Positions 12,614 to 25,978 of a stretch of DNA of 64,000 nt are shown here, piece after piece. Location: contig JAODUP010000854.1 in assembly GCA_025642065.1 (NCBI GenBank), positions 1 through 64,000 of the forward strand. The letters are read 5' to 3'. Every line of letters begins with the position of its first letter. Position 1 is the stretch's first letter. The translations under genes were made by a program, and so were the position numbers. This DNA comes from Paralvinella palmiformis (Eukaryota; Annelida; Polychaeta; Terebellida; Alvinellidae). The notes under the pieces were generated by a model. The model saw only the letters and a list, made by a program, of their open reading frames with translations, was not told the DNA's origin and did no database searches.

Positions 12614-13689
12614 CACTTAAAAACTGTCATGCCAAAAACATGTTTAGGGCAGTTTAAGGCATAGAAAACCAATAAAAGTATTATATTAAACATGCCCTAA
12701 AGTATTAATCATTCCATTCTCAATTATATCCTCAGAAATATCCTCTGATCACTAATGAGAAAGAGAAAGCTAGGTTACCAAAATACCTATCACGGTTATG
12801 TCAGAGGCAAATAATTATGTATATGTTTAAAAGAGGAAAAGTTCTCTTAAATTACAAATACTTGTAACTGAGGAGAATTCTTGACTTCCTGCATGTTGTC
12901 AGTACATAGTAAATAATAAACCCTTCATTTCAATCCCTTTTTGTTCAAATGAGGTATTCTTAGGTTAATTATCATATATAATCAGGGTCATCTGTGGAAC
13001 AGGGGGAGAGGAAAGAAGAGATTGCATCTACTAGTGCTAGTGAGTGAGAAGAGTTCAAATTTCCATGTTCCAAACATAGATACAATGTGATTTGTTCCTA
13101 ATTAATAAATAAATTTATAAATATGTAAGTCCACAGCCCAAACTATGCAAATCGTGTGCACTACATAGTTAACTTTACTGCTGTTTACTTTTGTAAATGT
13201 GTCTGAATGCAATATTTCCTCTTCCAGAATGAAATTATGTTTGTTATCAACCTCAGATAATGGTATCAACAGTAGTTACAACATGTAGCTGGTATGTAGT
13301 GGTGCATGTCACATAAAATAATAACCCTGAAATGTAACTGAACTTTACTCAAAACCGATAAGCACTTTGATTTTTTCAACATATTTGGCTTGATTGGTGC
13401 CACTTTGTGCTCACTGTTTCTCAAAGAAAATATTGTGTTACGCCCTAAGTAATGGTACCACCACCGAGACACAATGTGCAATTAAATTAAAACTCAGGTA
13501 TTTAACCGACCTCTACCCAAAGTCGCAAAATACTTAGACTACAGGGAAACAGAGCTATCATATCAGGAGAGCTCTTGTTTTCATTTGTTTTGGATGTATA
13601 ATCAGATTATTACAATGTATATACATTTATTGTGGCATGTAAACTTTATCTTGTCAATCTCTGGTGCTACTGATCTTAAAGGTTTCCAA
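11421..13689. other. No recognisable gene
   Basis: AT-rich sequence with an (AT)n run at 12579-12608. A 74-codon open frame at 11617-11841 shows no family motif. I see no other structure. Confidence 0.4.
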
Positions 13690-13805
13690 TGACTGCAGCT
13701 ATCTCGATCTGCTCGAGCCCTATGATGAGATTATGGCAGACAAGGGATTCATGATCCATAAAGAATGTGAGGCATGTTTCGTCACTCTAAAAATTCATCA
13801 CATTT
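13690..13805 (+). pseudogene. DDE_4 transposase scrap (second catalytic Asp)
   Basis: Reads LDLLEPYDEIMADKGFMIHKECE; the MADKGF motif carries the second catalytic Asp of DDE_Tnp_4 proteins. No flanking domain is recognisable. Confidence 0.6.
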
Positions 13806-13959
13806 TACAGCTACAAATGTGTACCACCGTATAATAAATGGCAATGCTTTTATCCAGAATTTACATTTGTCACACAATATGAGCATAACCACCGAGACAT
13901 TTATCACAGAGCCAAAGTTCTTTATCTGTGGGTTAAGCACCTTCAGCAATCATATATGA

Positions 13960-14780
13960 CATTAATCATATTTTCCCTACCTCATACACACACACACAGT
14001 AACAATACAGTACATGACTTAAAATTTGATATTCGCGTTGAAATAAATTTACCATGTCATAGATCTAAGTTTGAAAGCATTATAGTACTGTTTATAAAAA
14101 TTAAACTATACATGTCCAGCATTTAGACACTCGTAGTTTGACCAAAACTTTTGAAATCAATACTTAAAACATTAATTAAGATATTCATTTATTAATGCCC
14201 ATGCCAACACGCTTATTTCTCCATATAGTTTGTATCCGTTGACTTAGTTTTCCAAGTGTGTAGTTAATGAAATAGCTACCACAGAAGATGTTAGGTGGTT
14301 GATACTTAGTTGACACGATACGGAAATCTGCATGAAATAGTGAAAATTATACAGGCACCACTGTCGTTTTCCTTGCTGGAAGCCACCATTTTATGTATCT
14401 GCTGGCAATTCAGACACCACCCTAAAACGGATTGAAAATAATGATGCGCATGAGGATACCGGTTCATTCAATTTCCCTTTTCAAAAGCATGTTCGGTTTG
14501 CAATACAAACTAGGTAAATTTTCATCAAATTCAAGACGTTTAACCAAGATTTCTAATCAAATGAAGCAAAGACAGAAGGTATTTAAAGGTAAGTAAAAAA
14601 GAAAGGACAATTTAGTGGCTAGAAATAACTTTATCACCAAGTTTTCTGTTGGTATTGAGTGACCTAATAAACGCAAATTCCTTTTTTGGGGGCTTTCTGT
14701 TTAATTTTTTTTAAAAAAAAAAAAGGGGAAACGGGCGAAAGAAAATTCCCGTTTTAAAAAATTGGTTTGGGAAAAAATGC
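13960..14780. other. No recognisable gene
   Basis: AT-rich with a short CA run near 13990 and a T/A homopolymer pair near 14704-14725. Nothing supported as coding. Confidence 0.35.
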
Positions 14781-14839
14781 AAGTTGCCAAACAATAAATC
14801 CTTCAAAACTATCTACAACTAAACTCTATAAGAAGAGCA

Positions 14840-15660
14840 AGAGCTATACCAAGCCATGGAATGTGGCATTGATAAGCTATTTAATAATGACCAGCATGCA
14901 AGTTATGGTATCGAGTTCAGTTTGTATATCAGAGAAAACCTTCTCCTACCTGGCAATGATCTTAGGGTAACCGCATGCTCTATCACGGATGGGTAGGGAA
15001 TCGCTTCCACATCTACTTCCTGGACGCAGGTATCATTTTCTACTATCAAATCTACTATCAACGACTTTTTCAACACCATGAAGCCGCCGACAAATCAATT
15101 CCCAGAGGCTATAAATGAATGGCTGACTTCTGACAACTTGATCGATCATTGAGGTTAATTGGACAATGTTATCACCGGTCAATGGATGATGAAATCTTGA
15201 TGGCATTCTAGACCTGAATTCACACCTACATGCTGCCACCACTAAGCTGAATGAATGGTTGGAAGATCCGACATCATTACTGAATGGGACAGCGCATCCA
15301 ATCTTTCAGACTACCTATGTGGAAATGGTGTATTTGAGGCATTGACAACAACACAAGGAAACCATAAAGATAATCTGTGTTCTGTGCTGCTGAAAACACT
15401 TTAAAACCACCAAGAATGTGATTATCCGTCAAATGTCCGATTACCTTCCAGGCTGCAAAATTCTGGGAGCCCTCTACAGAATTGCACAGGCAAGCTAAAT
15501 CTTGTGCCCCAGACAATACAAGTGGTGAAAGACGGTTTGGGTTGGTCGACTCTTATATGCGATTGGGCACCGAATACTACTAATGAGAAGGTTGAGGCAA
15601 AACAGCTAATAAAACAGCTAAATGGATGGAAGGTCAGTCTGATATTAGAGTAGTACCGTC
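14840..15660 (+). pseudogene. Decayed protein-coding stretch of unknown family
   Basis: Read across frames, the + strand gives protein-like runs such as YGIEFSLYIRENLLLPGNDL, NDFFNTMKPP, EAINEWLTSDNLID and LTTTQGNHKDNLCSVLLKTL, then GKLNLVPQTIQVVKDGLGW. This density of sensible sequence indicates an old coding region, most likely of a transposable element. I cannot name the family. Confidence 0.4.
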
Positions 15661-16119
15661 AGTTACCATGCCTCTGTCCATTACCGTACCCATTCATATT
15701 TCTTGTCTACCGTCCAGCTTTGTACTACTAACTTCTGCTTACAGAGCAGTTCCGCACTGAATAAAAGCAATAAATAATAGCCAAACATAAAATTAGACAT
15801 GAAAAACCGCAAAAACAGGAGCTATCTTTTTCAGTCTCCGGATCAGCCTGAACTGGAGCCAGTTTAGTTTTTTTGAAGCCAGGATTCGATAAGAAGATCT
15901 TAAAGGTAGGACAAAACAAATTTATCTGTTGATCCGTAACATAACTTAGATCTATTTGTATTAAACTAATCATTGATCGTCACATATATTTTGAGTATTA
16001 TATTATTATTGTTCGGGTATGAAGTTAGTATCTGAAGGTCAACCAAGCTTTTCATTGCCATGCTCCCAACTCACAGAAGAATTATTTCCCCTTCATATTG
16101 ATGTCTAAGTGAAGTGGTA

Positions 16120-16310
16120 ATCTATATTCCTATAGATCTAATGAACCAGATATAGATTAAATCTAGACCTAGTCTAACAGAAACAGATATAGATTAGATC
16201 TAAACCTAGTCTAATAAATGTCTAGTCCAGATCTAGATTGATCTGGATATGCCAGGCCTCTAGGTCTAGATTCTATTACTTATAATAGATTCTAGACAGT
16301 ATGTCAGTAA
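16120..16310. repeat. AGATCT/CTAGAT-rich palindromic patch
   Basis: Dense overlapping tagatct, ctagac and agatctaga words, including two near-copies of a 50-bp segment (around 16150 and 16190). A similar patch lies at 34895-34995. Confidence 0.6.
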
Positions 16311-16369
16311 TCAGTTTTTTTCCTGTATCATCATGTGCAGCCCTATAGATTCATTACTCTAGATATACC

Positions 16370-16552
16370 ATGCCTAGGACAAAGAGTTATACAGAGGAGA
16401 AACTGCAAGAAACAGTTGAGAAAGTCATGGCTGGGGAGATCAGTCAGAAAAAGACACCAAAGTGGTATGGTGTCCCAGTCATGACAATACACCTTTTCCA
16501 CCACCATCTGTCGGCAGTGGCAGAAACTAACGAATTGGGTGCGTGCTATTGA
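16370..16552 (+). pseudogene. Pogo-type transposase N-terminus (HTH_psq)
   Basis: MPRTKSYTEEKLQETVEKV then AGEISQKKTPKWYGVPVMTI is a pipsqueak-type helix-turn-helix as in the N-terminus of pogo/Tigger-like transposases. The frame then loses similarity. The matching catalytic part lies at 19800-20440, on the same strand. Confidence 0.68.
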
Positions 16553-17276
16553 TCGATATTGTTTTACATGAGAGTCGGCCAGAAATATGAACAAAATGCC
16601 GTTTACATATGGAATAATCGTCATGTGTTTGGGTGCATTGGAAAGCTAGCATGTCGCAGTTCACGAATTAGTAAGTATATAAGCATGTTACATTTTCGTT
16701 TGACTAGAAATGTGATTTACAAACGTTTGATTATATTTGGCATGTTGGCTCAAAGCACGTGGCGGGATAGATCTGGGTCGAAGTTTCCGAACCCCTTGTA
16801 CAGTCTAGAGTAATTCACGCACTTTTAAATGTGATTATTTACATTATCATGGCAATTTTTAGGAAGATCAATTATTATACACTTCAGAAACAAATCTGTT
16901 GAAACTAATCGATGATCATGTCGACATAAAAAGATAGCACGAAAGTTGTCATGTTTTTGATGTGGCCAGCCATTGATAAGCAGCGGGCTGGTGAGGGAGA
17001 CTCTGTTTTCACACAGAGCTGTCAGATTTGACAGCTTATTTATGATACTCAACATTTGTTGTACCATATAATGCTGCAATCGTGTAAAAACAAAGCCGGG
17101 CATGTAGATCTGGCTCGGTTTTAGTGTTTATAAGTGTTAACATTATTTGTTATTACTGGTTATCATTTAATATGAGCAAAATACTCACACAATTTTCATT
17201 TGGCAAAAGGTTTTCTCCACAGATTTATTTATTCTGTCACTGATCAATTTATATTTACAGAATAAATGACTATAAG

Positions 17277-18470
17277 ATGGATGTCAGAAAGCCACTGAAG
17301 AGGAGTAAAAGTAAACAGAGTTGTTGTGTTCCAGACTGCAACACACCAGGATATGTGACAGACAATGGGAAAACTGTTACATTCCATGTTTTGCCAAAAG
17401 ATGCCAAACTGTTAAAAATGTGGATTGTAAAATTGGCAGAGATGTTGGACCGCTATTCAAAATCACATCTCACACAAAGATATGTTCTCGTCATTTTATT
17501 GACAGTGACTTCAGAATAACGTATCGTGGCCGAAAATTTCTGAAGCCAGACTCTACTCCATCTCTATTTAACAGGAACAATAGTCGATGGAAGGAGAGAA
17601 TGACAAAAACAGTTCATCAACTGCCACAGCAACTGTGACTTCTAATGATTCAACCAGTGTTATCACAACTACAGTGAATCCCAACCACTAAAGCTGTAGT
17701 CCTGGATCACCCCATGAAGATGTTGATGCCAACCCAATAGAATTACTCCATAAAAGCATCACATATCTGGAGACACAGTTGAAAATCGAGAAAGATCGAT
17801 CGGAGATGCAGAAGAAAGAATGTGATCATGTTCATGGTGTCCTCCGTACAACAATGGTAAAATTGAATAAGGAAAGAGAGAAGATGAGATTCTCAATAGA
17901 AGAATTCAAGAATAGTGACAGAGATGTATGTTACTACACTGGTTTCCCAACATACAAGACATTACAAGAATGTTTCCGGCTGCTGAATCCAGTCAGTAAT
18001 GTATTTATGTCATGGCAAGAAAAGAATTCTGAAGCCAAAATCAATATCATACTTGGATCAGTTTTTTCATGATTTTAGTATGACTGCGATTGGGTCTGCT
18101 AGTGAGAGATCTTGCACAGAGATTCTCCATCTCAACAACATCAGTAAATTGCTATTTCACTGCTTGAATTAATTACATGTATCTCCATCTTGGATCCATC
18201 AATATATGGCCCTCTAAAGAATACATCATCTCTACAATGCCCGAGTCAATGAAAGAGAAATATTCCAATCTTGAATGGATCATTGACGCGTTCGAGATGC
18301 AGATCCAGCGACCGGCATCATTGTTGCTGCAACCACAGTCATACTCTAGCTACAAAAGCAGGAACACCGTTAAAGGTTTGGTGGCATGCACCCCATCTGG
18401 GCAGGTTGGATTTGTCTCCCAGTTGTACACTGGAAATATATCAGACAGAGAATTAATTGTCAGATAATTT
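17277..18470 (+). pseudogene. THAP/DDE_4-type transposase (THAP finger plus DDE domain), broken
   Basis: Starts at ATG 17277. The THAP domain is C2CH: CCVPDCNTPGY ... FHVLPKD ... WIVK, then after a frameshift near 17430 CSRHF and a C-terminal LKPDSTPSLF. A coiled segment (17779-17890) follows, then DRDVCYYTGFPTYKTLQECF, and the DDE part: INIWPSKEYIISTMPESMKE, WIIDAFEMQIQRPASLLL (catalytic Asp), YSSYKSRNTVKGLVACTPSG and YTGNISDREL. The third acidic motif is missing. THAP fingers bind terminal repeats in such transposons. It lies inside the gap of the split pogo relic. Confidence 0.82.
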
Positions 18471-19799
18471 AGTAGCAATTTTCAAACAAAATTAGATCGT
18501 TCGGTCGTCCTATGACTGCATATGTATCACCTGGTTGCCCAAAATTACCCATTGCCACAATGCACACAATATTCAGGCAAAAATTGCAGGACCAATATAG
18601 CACAATGCTGTCCTATTGGCCTTGAAAAAAATAGAGAGAAAAAAGACAAGTCACAACATACAAGTTCATAACCTGATAACTAGAGGAGGGGGCATATCAA
18701 GACACACACAAAATGCATATATTACTACATACCTGGTAACAAGTTCTGCCTTGGTTTTCAACTTTTTTGTGACTTATTGCTCTACAGTCCAACTAGAATT
18801 TCAATTCCTGCTTGGTGAGTTTGTTTGGCTGTCTTCCAGCAAAAGAGGCCCCATCAATGTCCCTTTCTGTCAATGTCACATTGTTGAGGTCCTGTATTTA
18901 AGTGTAAGAAATAAAACATTTGTATAAATTAGGGTTAGTATGCACATTTATATTTAACTTAATTTTAAGCAAATAATAAGCCATAAACAATTACCTACAA
19001 TATATATATATATATATAATATACTGTCCCTGCTATACAAATATAGTCCACGACATATAGGCCGAATGGGTCATGATTATCGGCTTGGTGGGTTTACACA
19101 ATATATTTGGCTACTACGATAACGCGATGCTCCCTGTGCCAGCAGCAGCAGGAACCACATGCTCGTAAGCACACGGGAAACAACCTATGTTACTGTGAAA
19201 TAAATCTACTGCAACTGCTTAACTGGTCGGAATTGTTGACAGATAATGTATCTTCTATATTCATAGACTTGATATACTCTTACGGATGCAATAATCATTG
19301 AAAACTTACACAGCCTTGTCGCTATTATGGTCGAAGCCGGTGAAAGTGCATTTGGTTATTTTTATGGCTGTCTTTGATTTATGAAATAAACTAGTTATCT
19401 TCCCACTAGAGGAGAAAAAATACATATATTTACCATCTGTGACACTTCATCTTCATCCTGATCCATTTCTATTTGTGAAATATTCTGTTTTCCTGGCACA
19501 AAAAAGATTCTAACACATCTACGTTTCAGTCACTTAAAATCAATGCAAAACTATGTACTCGCTTTAGGTGTTGACCCACAACCCGCGTGTTCCTCGACTA
19601 CTGTTGAATGCGCATGCTCCGCGGAAAAGGTGTATTCCAGTTCTTTTTAGTCTTGTAACACTAATTATACTTTGGTACCTAATACATTTGATGTTAGAGT
19701 CTATATTTAAATGTATATATATATATATAAAACAGAATTGACTTTTTTTACTTGTGTGTTTTACAGAGTAAAGATTCGAAAGCCCCCCCCCCCCTCGTC
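18471..19799. other. No recognisable gene
   Basis: AT-rich filler with an (AT)n run near 18999-19019 and a C10 run near 19782. It lies between the THAP element and the pogo catalytic part. Confidence 0.35.
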
Positions 19800-20940
19800 A
19801 TGAGTCCAGCCGTAGAGGTGGATTTTGCAACAAAACTGGCTGAAAAAGCAACTGGTACTTCAGAAGGCTGCAGACCTTTGCAGACTAGCTGAGTTGCAGC
19901 ACCCATTCAAAGAGGGGCCTGCAGGCGATACAAGGTACAGGGCCTTTATGAGAAGGAACCCTGGACTTATATGGTTGTAGTTGGCAACTACTTTCAGGAT
20001 GTGGTCAAGTACACTGAAGGCCTGCAGCCTATATCCGTATGAAATATGGATGAAAGTGGGTTCCACTTTGAACACCAGCCCTGCAAACTGGTCTGTAAAA
20101 AGGGTGTGCAGGCCGTCAACGTCCAGGGAAAATGTGACTGTGCATCCACAAGTTTTATTTTTGGACCAACATCACAGTCATGAGGTGGATCAAATGATCA
20201 AACTGGCCCGGAAGGAAAACATATACCTCATTACCTTCCCTCCGCACACAACCCACTAGCTGCAGCCACTGGACAAAGAATGCTCTGCATCTTTGTCCAA
20301 ACACTACAGATCTGTCTGTAGTGGGTTTATGGCCACCTCCAAATTCCAGGTGGTGAACAAGGCAACATTTGCTCAACTCTGCCGAGGACTAGTAATGTTC
20401 TATGATACCAATGAATGTCCGAGGAGGCTTCTGAGTGACGTACATTTGTCCCTTTAGTCCAGGCTGCTTGTCTGAAATGGCATTTGCCAAATGTTTCCAG
20501 GAAGTGCTTGAGGCCATCAGTTTACTGACTGAACTGGACGCTTCTGGTAAGCTACAGTCATGTTGTTCTGATGAGCCACTACCACCTGGTCAGATAGGAC
20601 CTGTTGAGTTGATGGTTGCTGACATATCAGAAGTTTCAGCTTTGCCATGTCACCTGCAGGAGTTAGGGCCAGACAAGCCAGAAGGCTGGATTGACCAGGT
20701 GTTTCAGCTTGGGGAAACCAGGCCAACAGCTCGTCAGCCTGTCCGTGTACACAGGGTGCTGACAAGCGACGAGTGTACGCAACACAAAAAAAAGAGGAGC
20801 TGGAACGAAAAAGGGCAATGGATCCCAACATCACAATGAAGAAAGAGCGGGGAGGAAGTGGGAAGATTAATATAGGAGATTTTTGTGTTATATGTTGTAT
20901 GGCACAGGGTGGGGAATAGATAGAATGGGACATGTGTCAA
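19800..20940 (+). pseudogene. Pogo-type (DDE_1) transposase catalytic region and C-terminal zinc finger, broken
   Basis: Across frames: DFATKLAEKA, GPAGDTRYRAFMRRNPGLI, IWNMDESGFHFEHQPCK (first Asp), LFLDQHHSHEVDQMIKLAR (second Asp), IYLITFPPHTTH then LQPLDKECSASLSKHYRS (third acidic position), and FMATSKFQVVNKATFAQL. From 20470 the C-terminal part continues, and near 20885-20960 a CVICC...MCQW...HQECV zinc-finger remnant is visible. Several stops and frameshifts. Together with 16370-16552 it makes up one disrupted element. Confidence 0.8.
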
Positions 20941-23280
20941 TGGTGAATGCATCAGGAATGTGTACCTAAGTTATGACAGAAAAGATGTTGAGCCCGATTG
21001 ATATGTGTGGGGGTGGGGATTGGAATGAATGTCAACTGTGTGAGGAATGGTAAAAGTAGAATGTGTCTGTGAGAGCAAGTGATGGTACATATGACTGATC
21101 ATCCATCTGTGTCTACATTTAGTGTTATGGTTTTATTTTAGTTTGCCATTTCTTGATTGTTATATTGTGCAGTTGGATTATGCCATATTATAGTTAGTTT
21201 GCTAGGTTCTTTTTTGTTATAGTGTTTAGTTGGATTATGCTGTGCTGTTATTTTAATTCTTTTATACTTATTTTTCTATAGTTCTGTATGTTATAGTTTT
21301 TATTTAATCATTACAAACAGCTATCTTGTTAGTGTAGGTTGGGGTTCATTATAGATTACTTTAATATTATAGTTTTATATAATTGTTTTTGCTTCATAAT
21401 AAATCGTTTTAATTCTTTTCACCTCATTCTGGTGTATTCCTCATTTTGATATGTCACAGAGTAAATATGCAGTAAACATATAACACATGAAAAATTCACA
21501 AGTACCTGATTAAATCAACATATAACACCTCATTTAAACAACAGTACACAACAAACTATTTTCATTTCAAATTTTCATACTTTATTTTGCTAAAACTGTA
21601 ATCATAAAATTTAAAAAAATCCCAATGAAAATGCTTCCTTACATACATGAAGTAGCTACATGGATATGGAATGGGTCAGGCATATTAAGGAACGCAAAGC
21701 AATTTCTTGCACTCCACTGCATTTTCACCACACGGAGACCAGTTGTGGGAATAACCCATCCCACATGGTTTAGTCACTTCTTCTTGTTCGTGTATCTTAC
21801 TCCACAAAAAGTAGTTCCCAACTATTCCGCCCTTCATAGTTTAGCATAAAACCATGTTAAGATATAATAGCTGTAATCAAATAAATATTTTTAATTTGCT
21901 GTAGTTTGAGTTTAAATGAAGAAAAGAAAGAAATAGCGGCAATAAAAAATGCGAAATTAAAACTGCTAATAACTTATAGAAAATGGCTACTTTTAATTTA
22001 GACTGCTCTTTTTGTTCATGTTCATCATCTCAACTGGCTCTACTCAGTCAAGATACAGGTACGAGATATTAAAACAACCAGTTGCCTGTATATCTATTGG
22101 GGTTTCTCATGGAAAATTATGTAAAAGTCTACATATGTTCGTTATGATGACTGGCAATATTTATGTTATACTACAGGTGGCACCACTTACGCTATAAAAG
22201 CCAGTTCTGTCGTCAATACAGTGCCTAACCAACTAAACATCATATAAAACAGATTATTAATTAGATTTATCAGTGTGGTTATTTTGTGAGAATATCAAAC
22301 TTACCTAAACTTAGTTGGTTTGTTAAATCTTCTGCATCTAATCTTAATAATAAAAATACTAAAGTAGGCCTAGACTTTATTATAATCATAAAGAAATTAA
22401 TTATCACAGGCTAATGCACGTGTTCCATATTTATATATTTTTGTTGTAGATAATGATGATAACATTGACACACAACCGTACAGCCATGATGTTGATGAAG
22501 TCCACTAGACTGATCCAGATTATGTGACAGATCAGCAGATGATGCTGCTGGATTATGACGACATTGACAGGTTTGACAGTACGGTGACAAAAGGGGACAC
22601 GGTAATACAAACGAGGAGCATGGAGAATTAGGAAAATACCTAACTGACGGAACTACTCAACATGTCACATGTAGATCTAGAGGACTAAGAGGTTATTATT
22701 ATAAATGTTTACTCTAGACTAGTTAGTAGTTTCAAACTAAGTTTGTGAATGGCCTTTACCTTCCAACAGCATTGGCTTCTTTGGCAAACTGTGATAGGGT
22801 GTAGACTATTGTTGATGGAAAACTAGTCTATTTGTGTGTGCGCATGAACGCTTGCAAAATGGTTTTGTTTACTCACAATAAAACAATTGGCTCAATCTCG
22901 TTCTGAAACTGGCCTTCACCTGGATTTAGAGTATTCACTACAGTATTGCTGCTTACCTTGCGGGCTTGCCTGTTTGGCGTCGGAAGTTGGCATGCAACAG
23001 TTTCGTGAGCGCCTCGCCATTCTGCAGTACTTACTAGCAGAATGGACTAACATAATTCCTGTTGCAGCTTCCATCACATCTACTTTGACCAGACCTGCTT
23101 CCACCACGTGTACTTCGACACTGAATGCTCATGTTTTTGTCACCGTTCGTTACCAACGTACCCAAGCATCGGACGGAACACAAAATAGTCGCATGCGCAC
23201 ACAGGATTCCTAATTCTAGACAACTCGTACCCAAGACATCCCGTACTCAAGACAAGACAACTCGTACCGCCTTCTGATCC
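20941..23280. other. No recognisable gene
   Basis: T-rich sequence (21100-21450) is probably the pogo element 3' region. The rest, including an open frame at 22887-23213, shows no motif I recognise. Confidence 0.35.
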
Positions 23281-23282
23281 TA

Positions 23283-24250
23283 AATTATAATAATAATAAT
23301 AACAATAATGTATATTTAATAAAGTGCCATTACTAGCAGAAGCAATTCAAAGACGCTGTACAAATAATATATAATATAATATTACCCCAAATAATATGTC
23401 TATAAAAACCCTATAAGAGATTTAATAATTTAATAATATTTACAAAACTTCTAGATCTATAGCGCCAATTAATATCCTCGAAAAGAATCGAGCTCACTGG
23501 CGCACCAAATACGGCGAAGGTCACGAATCTGATAGAGAAACATGTTTTCTGAAATTAAAATCGCTATTATATTTAAAAGATAATTATAATTTATCTGTGA
23601 AAGCAACCTTGAAAACGTGTGCTTTTAGAACGAATTTAACATTTTCATGAGACAACGCATTTCTAATATTCACCGGCAGCCTATTCCACAAAGTGTGGGC
23701 TGCAACTCTAAATGCACAATCATCATATGACTTGAGCCGAGACACAGGCACATGCCATAGTATCTGACCGGATGACCTGAGTTTTAGGGATGACTTTCCA
23801 ATATATCATTCTTGAAACGGGTACGCTGCCTAACAGCTAGCCAATGCTGTCTTTAAAGAATTGGGGTGATATCAAAGACTAGTTAAGCTCTCTGATGATA
23901 TGATCATATTTTCGGGTATTTGTCACTGTATTCGCTGAAGGCGATTACTATCATAATCACATATGCCATATAACATTACAATAGTCTATACGAGATGTAA
24001 CAAATTAAGCATGGACTACAGTTACAATTAAGTGTTTCTTGTGTCAATAATGCTTTTAAACAGTGGATGTGACATGTTCGTACATATCGTTAATACATTG
24101 GTCAAAAATAATCCCTAGATTTTGTACTGACTGCTCATTAGGGGTAATTGAAGATGCACCCAGCTATAATGCTGCATGGCGTCTTAATTTAGGGATTTAA
24201 CACCATTAAAGGCATTTTTGAAACCCAATATAATTAAGTGCACTTATTAT
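23283..24250 (-). pseudogene. CR1/L2-like LINE, RT C-terminal region and 3' tail
   Basis: Minus strand, from 24250 downwards: LGIIFDQCINDMYEHVTS, VHA then FVTSRIDYCNV, LKxHWLAVRQRTRF, SGQILWHVPVSRLKSYDD, and CAFRVAAHTLWNRLPVNIRN followed by HVFKVAFTDKL and a stop near 23580. These are the post-RT motifs of CR1/L2 LINEs. The 3' end near 23283 carries a (TTA)n-like tail. The copy is 5'-truncated and frameshifted. Confidence 0.72.
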
Positions 24251-24894
24251 GCCAAATATACTTTTATTAATATTTCACAATGAATTCTCAGGAAGTATAC
24301 AACCAGATAGATACAGATCAACTTCTGATGCTCAGCGGCGTTCGCGGGCGCCAGAAAAATGCACAGTTGGTCCATGCGCGTTGTGTGCTCGAACCTTGAA
24401 CGCGAACAAACCCGATCCCGTAGTTCGGCTACAGAACAACATCAAATGTTAAATGGGAAAGTAACCAGCAATTCGTATATGAGGCTTACCCGACTCTTTC
24501 TCACAGTAAGTAACACAGCTAGCGGTCTATAATTAAGGTGTCGCACCAAGAATACTCCATATGTAACAACTGAAATTATCCATTATAGCGATTACCTATA
24601 TGAGGGGATGGAAATCTTTGAAAAGGAACAAATATTTCATAAGATCAATTAAGACATGTCTGTCAAGTCATACACTTCAATCATCAATTGAATCAATGTG
24701 ACAGAAGTTAATATTAACCGATGCCCAGGATAAATAAAATCACTTGTCCAAGAAGTTGAACTGTCACTGTATCTGTCGGACCACTTTCTACCAATAAAAG
24801 TTGTATAGTTTTTGATTCCGAGTCAATCGGTACGATCGTTTTGTGTGCTGTATGAGTAGTACAACATTGTTGGTTCCATGGTTCCATTTGCTCT

Positions 24895-25045
24895 CGTCCA
24901 AACAGCTACAACCTGAGTTCGAATCTCGGCGTGAGCATATCTGAAGTGTTTCATCTTTGACTTCGCTTGATTACCTTTGGAGGTCACTCGATTTGTCCAT
25001 TTAGCCTACCATGTGCACAAAGGTGGCCATAAAACATCAATAACC
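24895..25045 (+). mobile_element. tRNA-derived SINE, fragment
   Basis: Contains a B-box-like gagttcgaatctcggcg, a CATCTTTGACTTC body and the tail core cctaccatgtgcacaaaggt. The same core recurs near 26825, 44495, 49690 and 63315. Confidence 0.65.
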
Positions 25046-25930
25046 ATCTCGCCAACCAGTGCTCATACACACTATGACTACTGTATAACGAGCGCACTGA
25101 CATCTGGCGAGTGACAATGGGGGATGGAAATACGAAGAAACAGCATATGATGAGTGAGGTTTTGCTTGTGTGACTGTTATAAAATATCAAGGTAGCAATT
25201 TAGATATAACGCATCATTTTCCCTCAGGATAATGTGAATATTTTGTCCTAATTTCGAGATATTATAATCATAATAGTCTACATATTTGAATCCATGAATA
25301 TATACAAGTATATCTATATATAATGTAAAATGGAATTCTGAAAGACATATACTCCAGTGTTTGACCGGGAATGTTCAATTTGCATCATACCCTCCACACC
25401 TACGGCGAATGAAAGTCTGCAGTAAAATTGTTAAACAAATTTGATTAGCTATATTCTGAATTAAATTATATGATATGATTTGGATTTTCGGATGTTCTAT
25501 TTTCTATTGTCAATCACTGATGTTGAATGTACGAAAAGCGCCAGTTTCAGGACCGAGAAAGTAACACAAATGACTGATATTGCATTATATTGTGTTTAGT
25601 CAATACTTTACCGCAATACCGCACATACTATAACATATACATCCACATACATGTTTTTTTTTTTCTTCTTCTTTTAATCATTTCAGTGAAATACTTGGAA
25701 GCAACAATGAAAGAAGAACATATGACATGTGAATGCATAGACAATATGATAATAATGAAAATGCATGTAGTAGGTGGTCATAAAGTCAAAGTAGGTTTGT
25801 ACAAGGCTAATAAATTGCCATTTAGTTGTGGAAGATTTATGTGATATCACTTTACACATACGATATGTTTCGAGTAAAGAAATGTGGACTATGTGTCACA
25901 ATTTCATTAATACTCCAGGCAACACTAATT
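25046..25930. other. No recognisable gene
   Basis: AT-rich sequence; an open frame at 25590-25844 shows no family motif. Confidence 0.3.
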
Positions 25931-25978
25931 CAGTGTGTTTCAGTCGTGGGCAAAATATCACCAGGTGCAGGTGAAAAG

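Noticed and set aside
22887..23213. 108-codon open frame
   Set aside because: Low-complexity Thr/Ser-rich translation without a domain; it lies in repeat-derived sequence.
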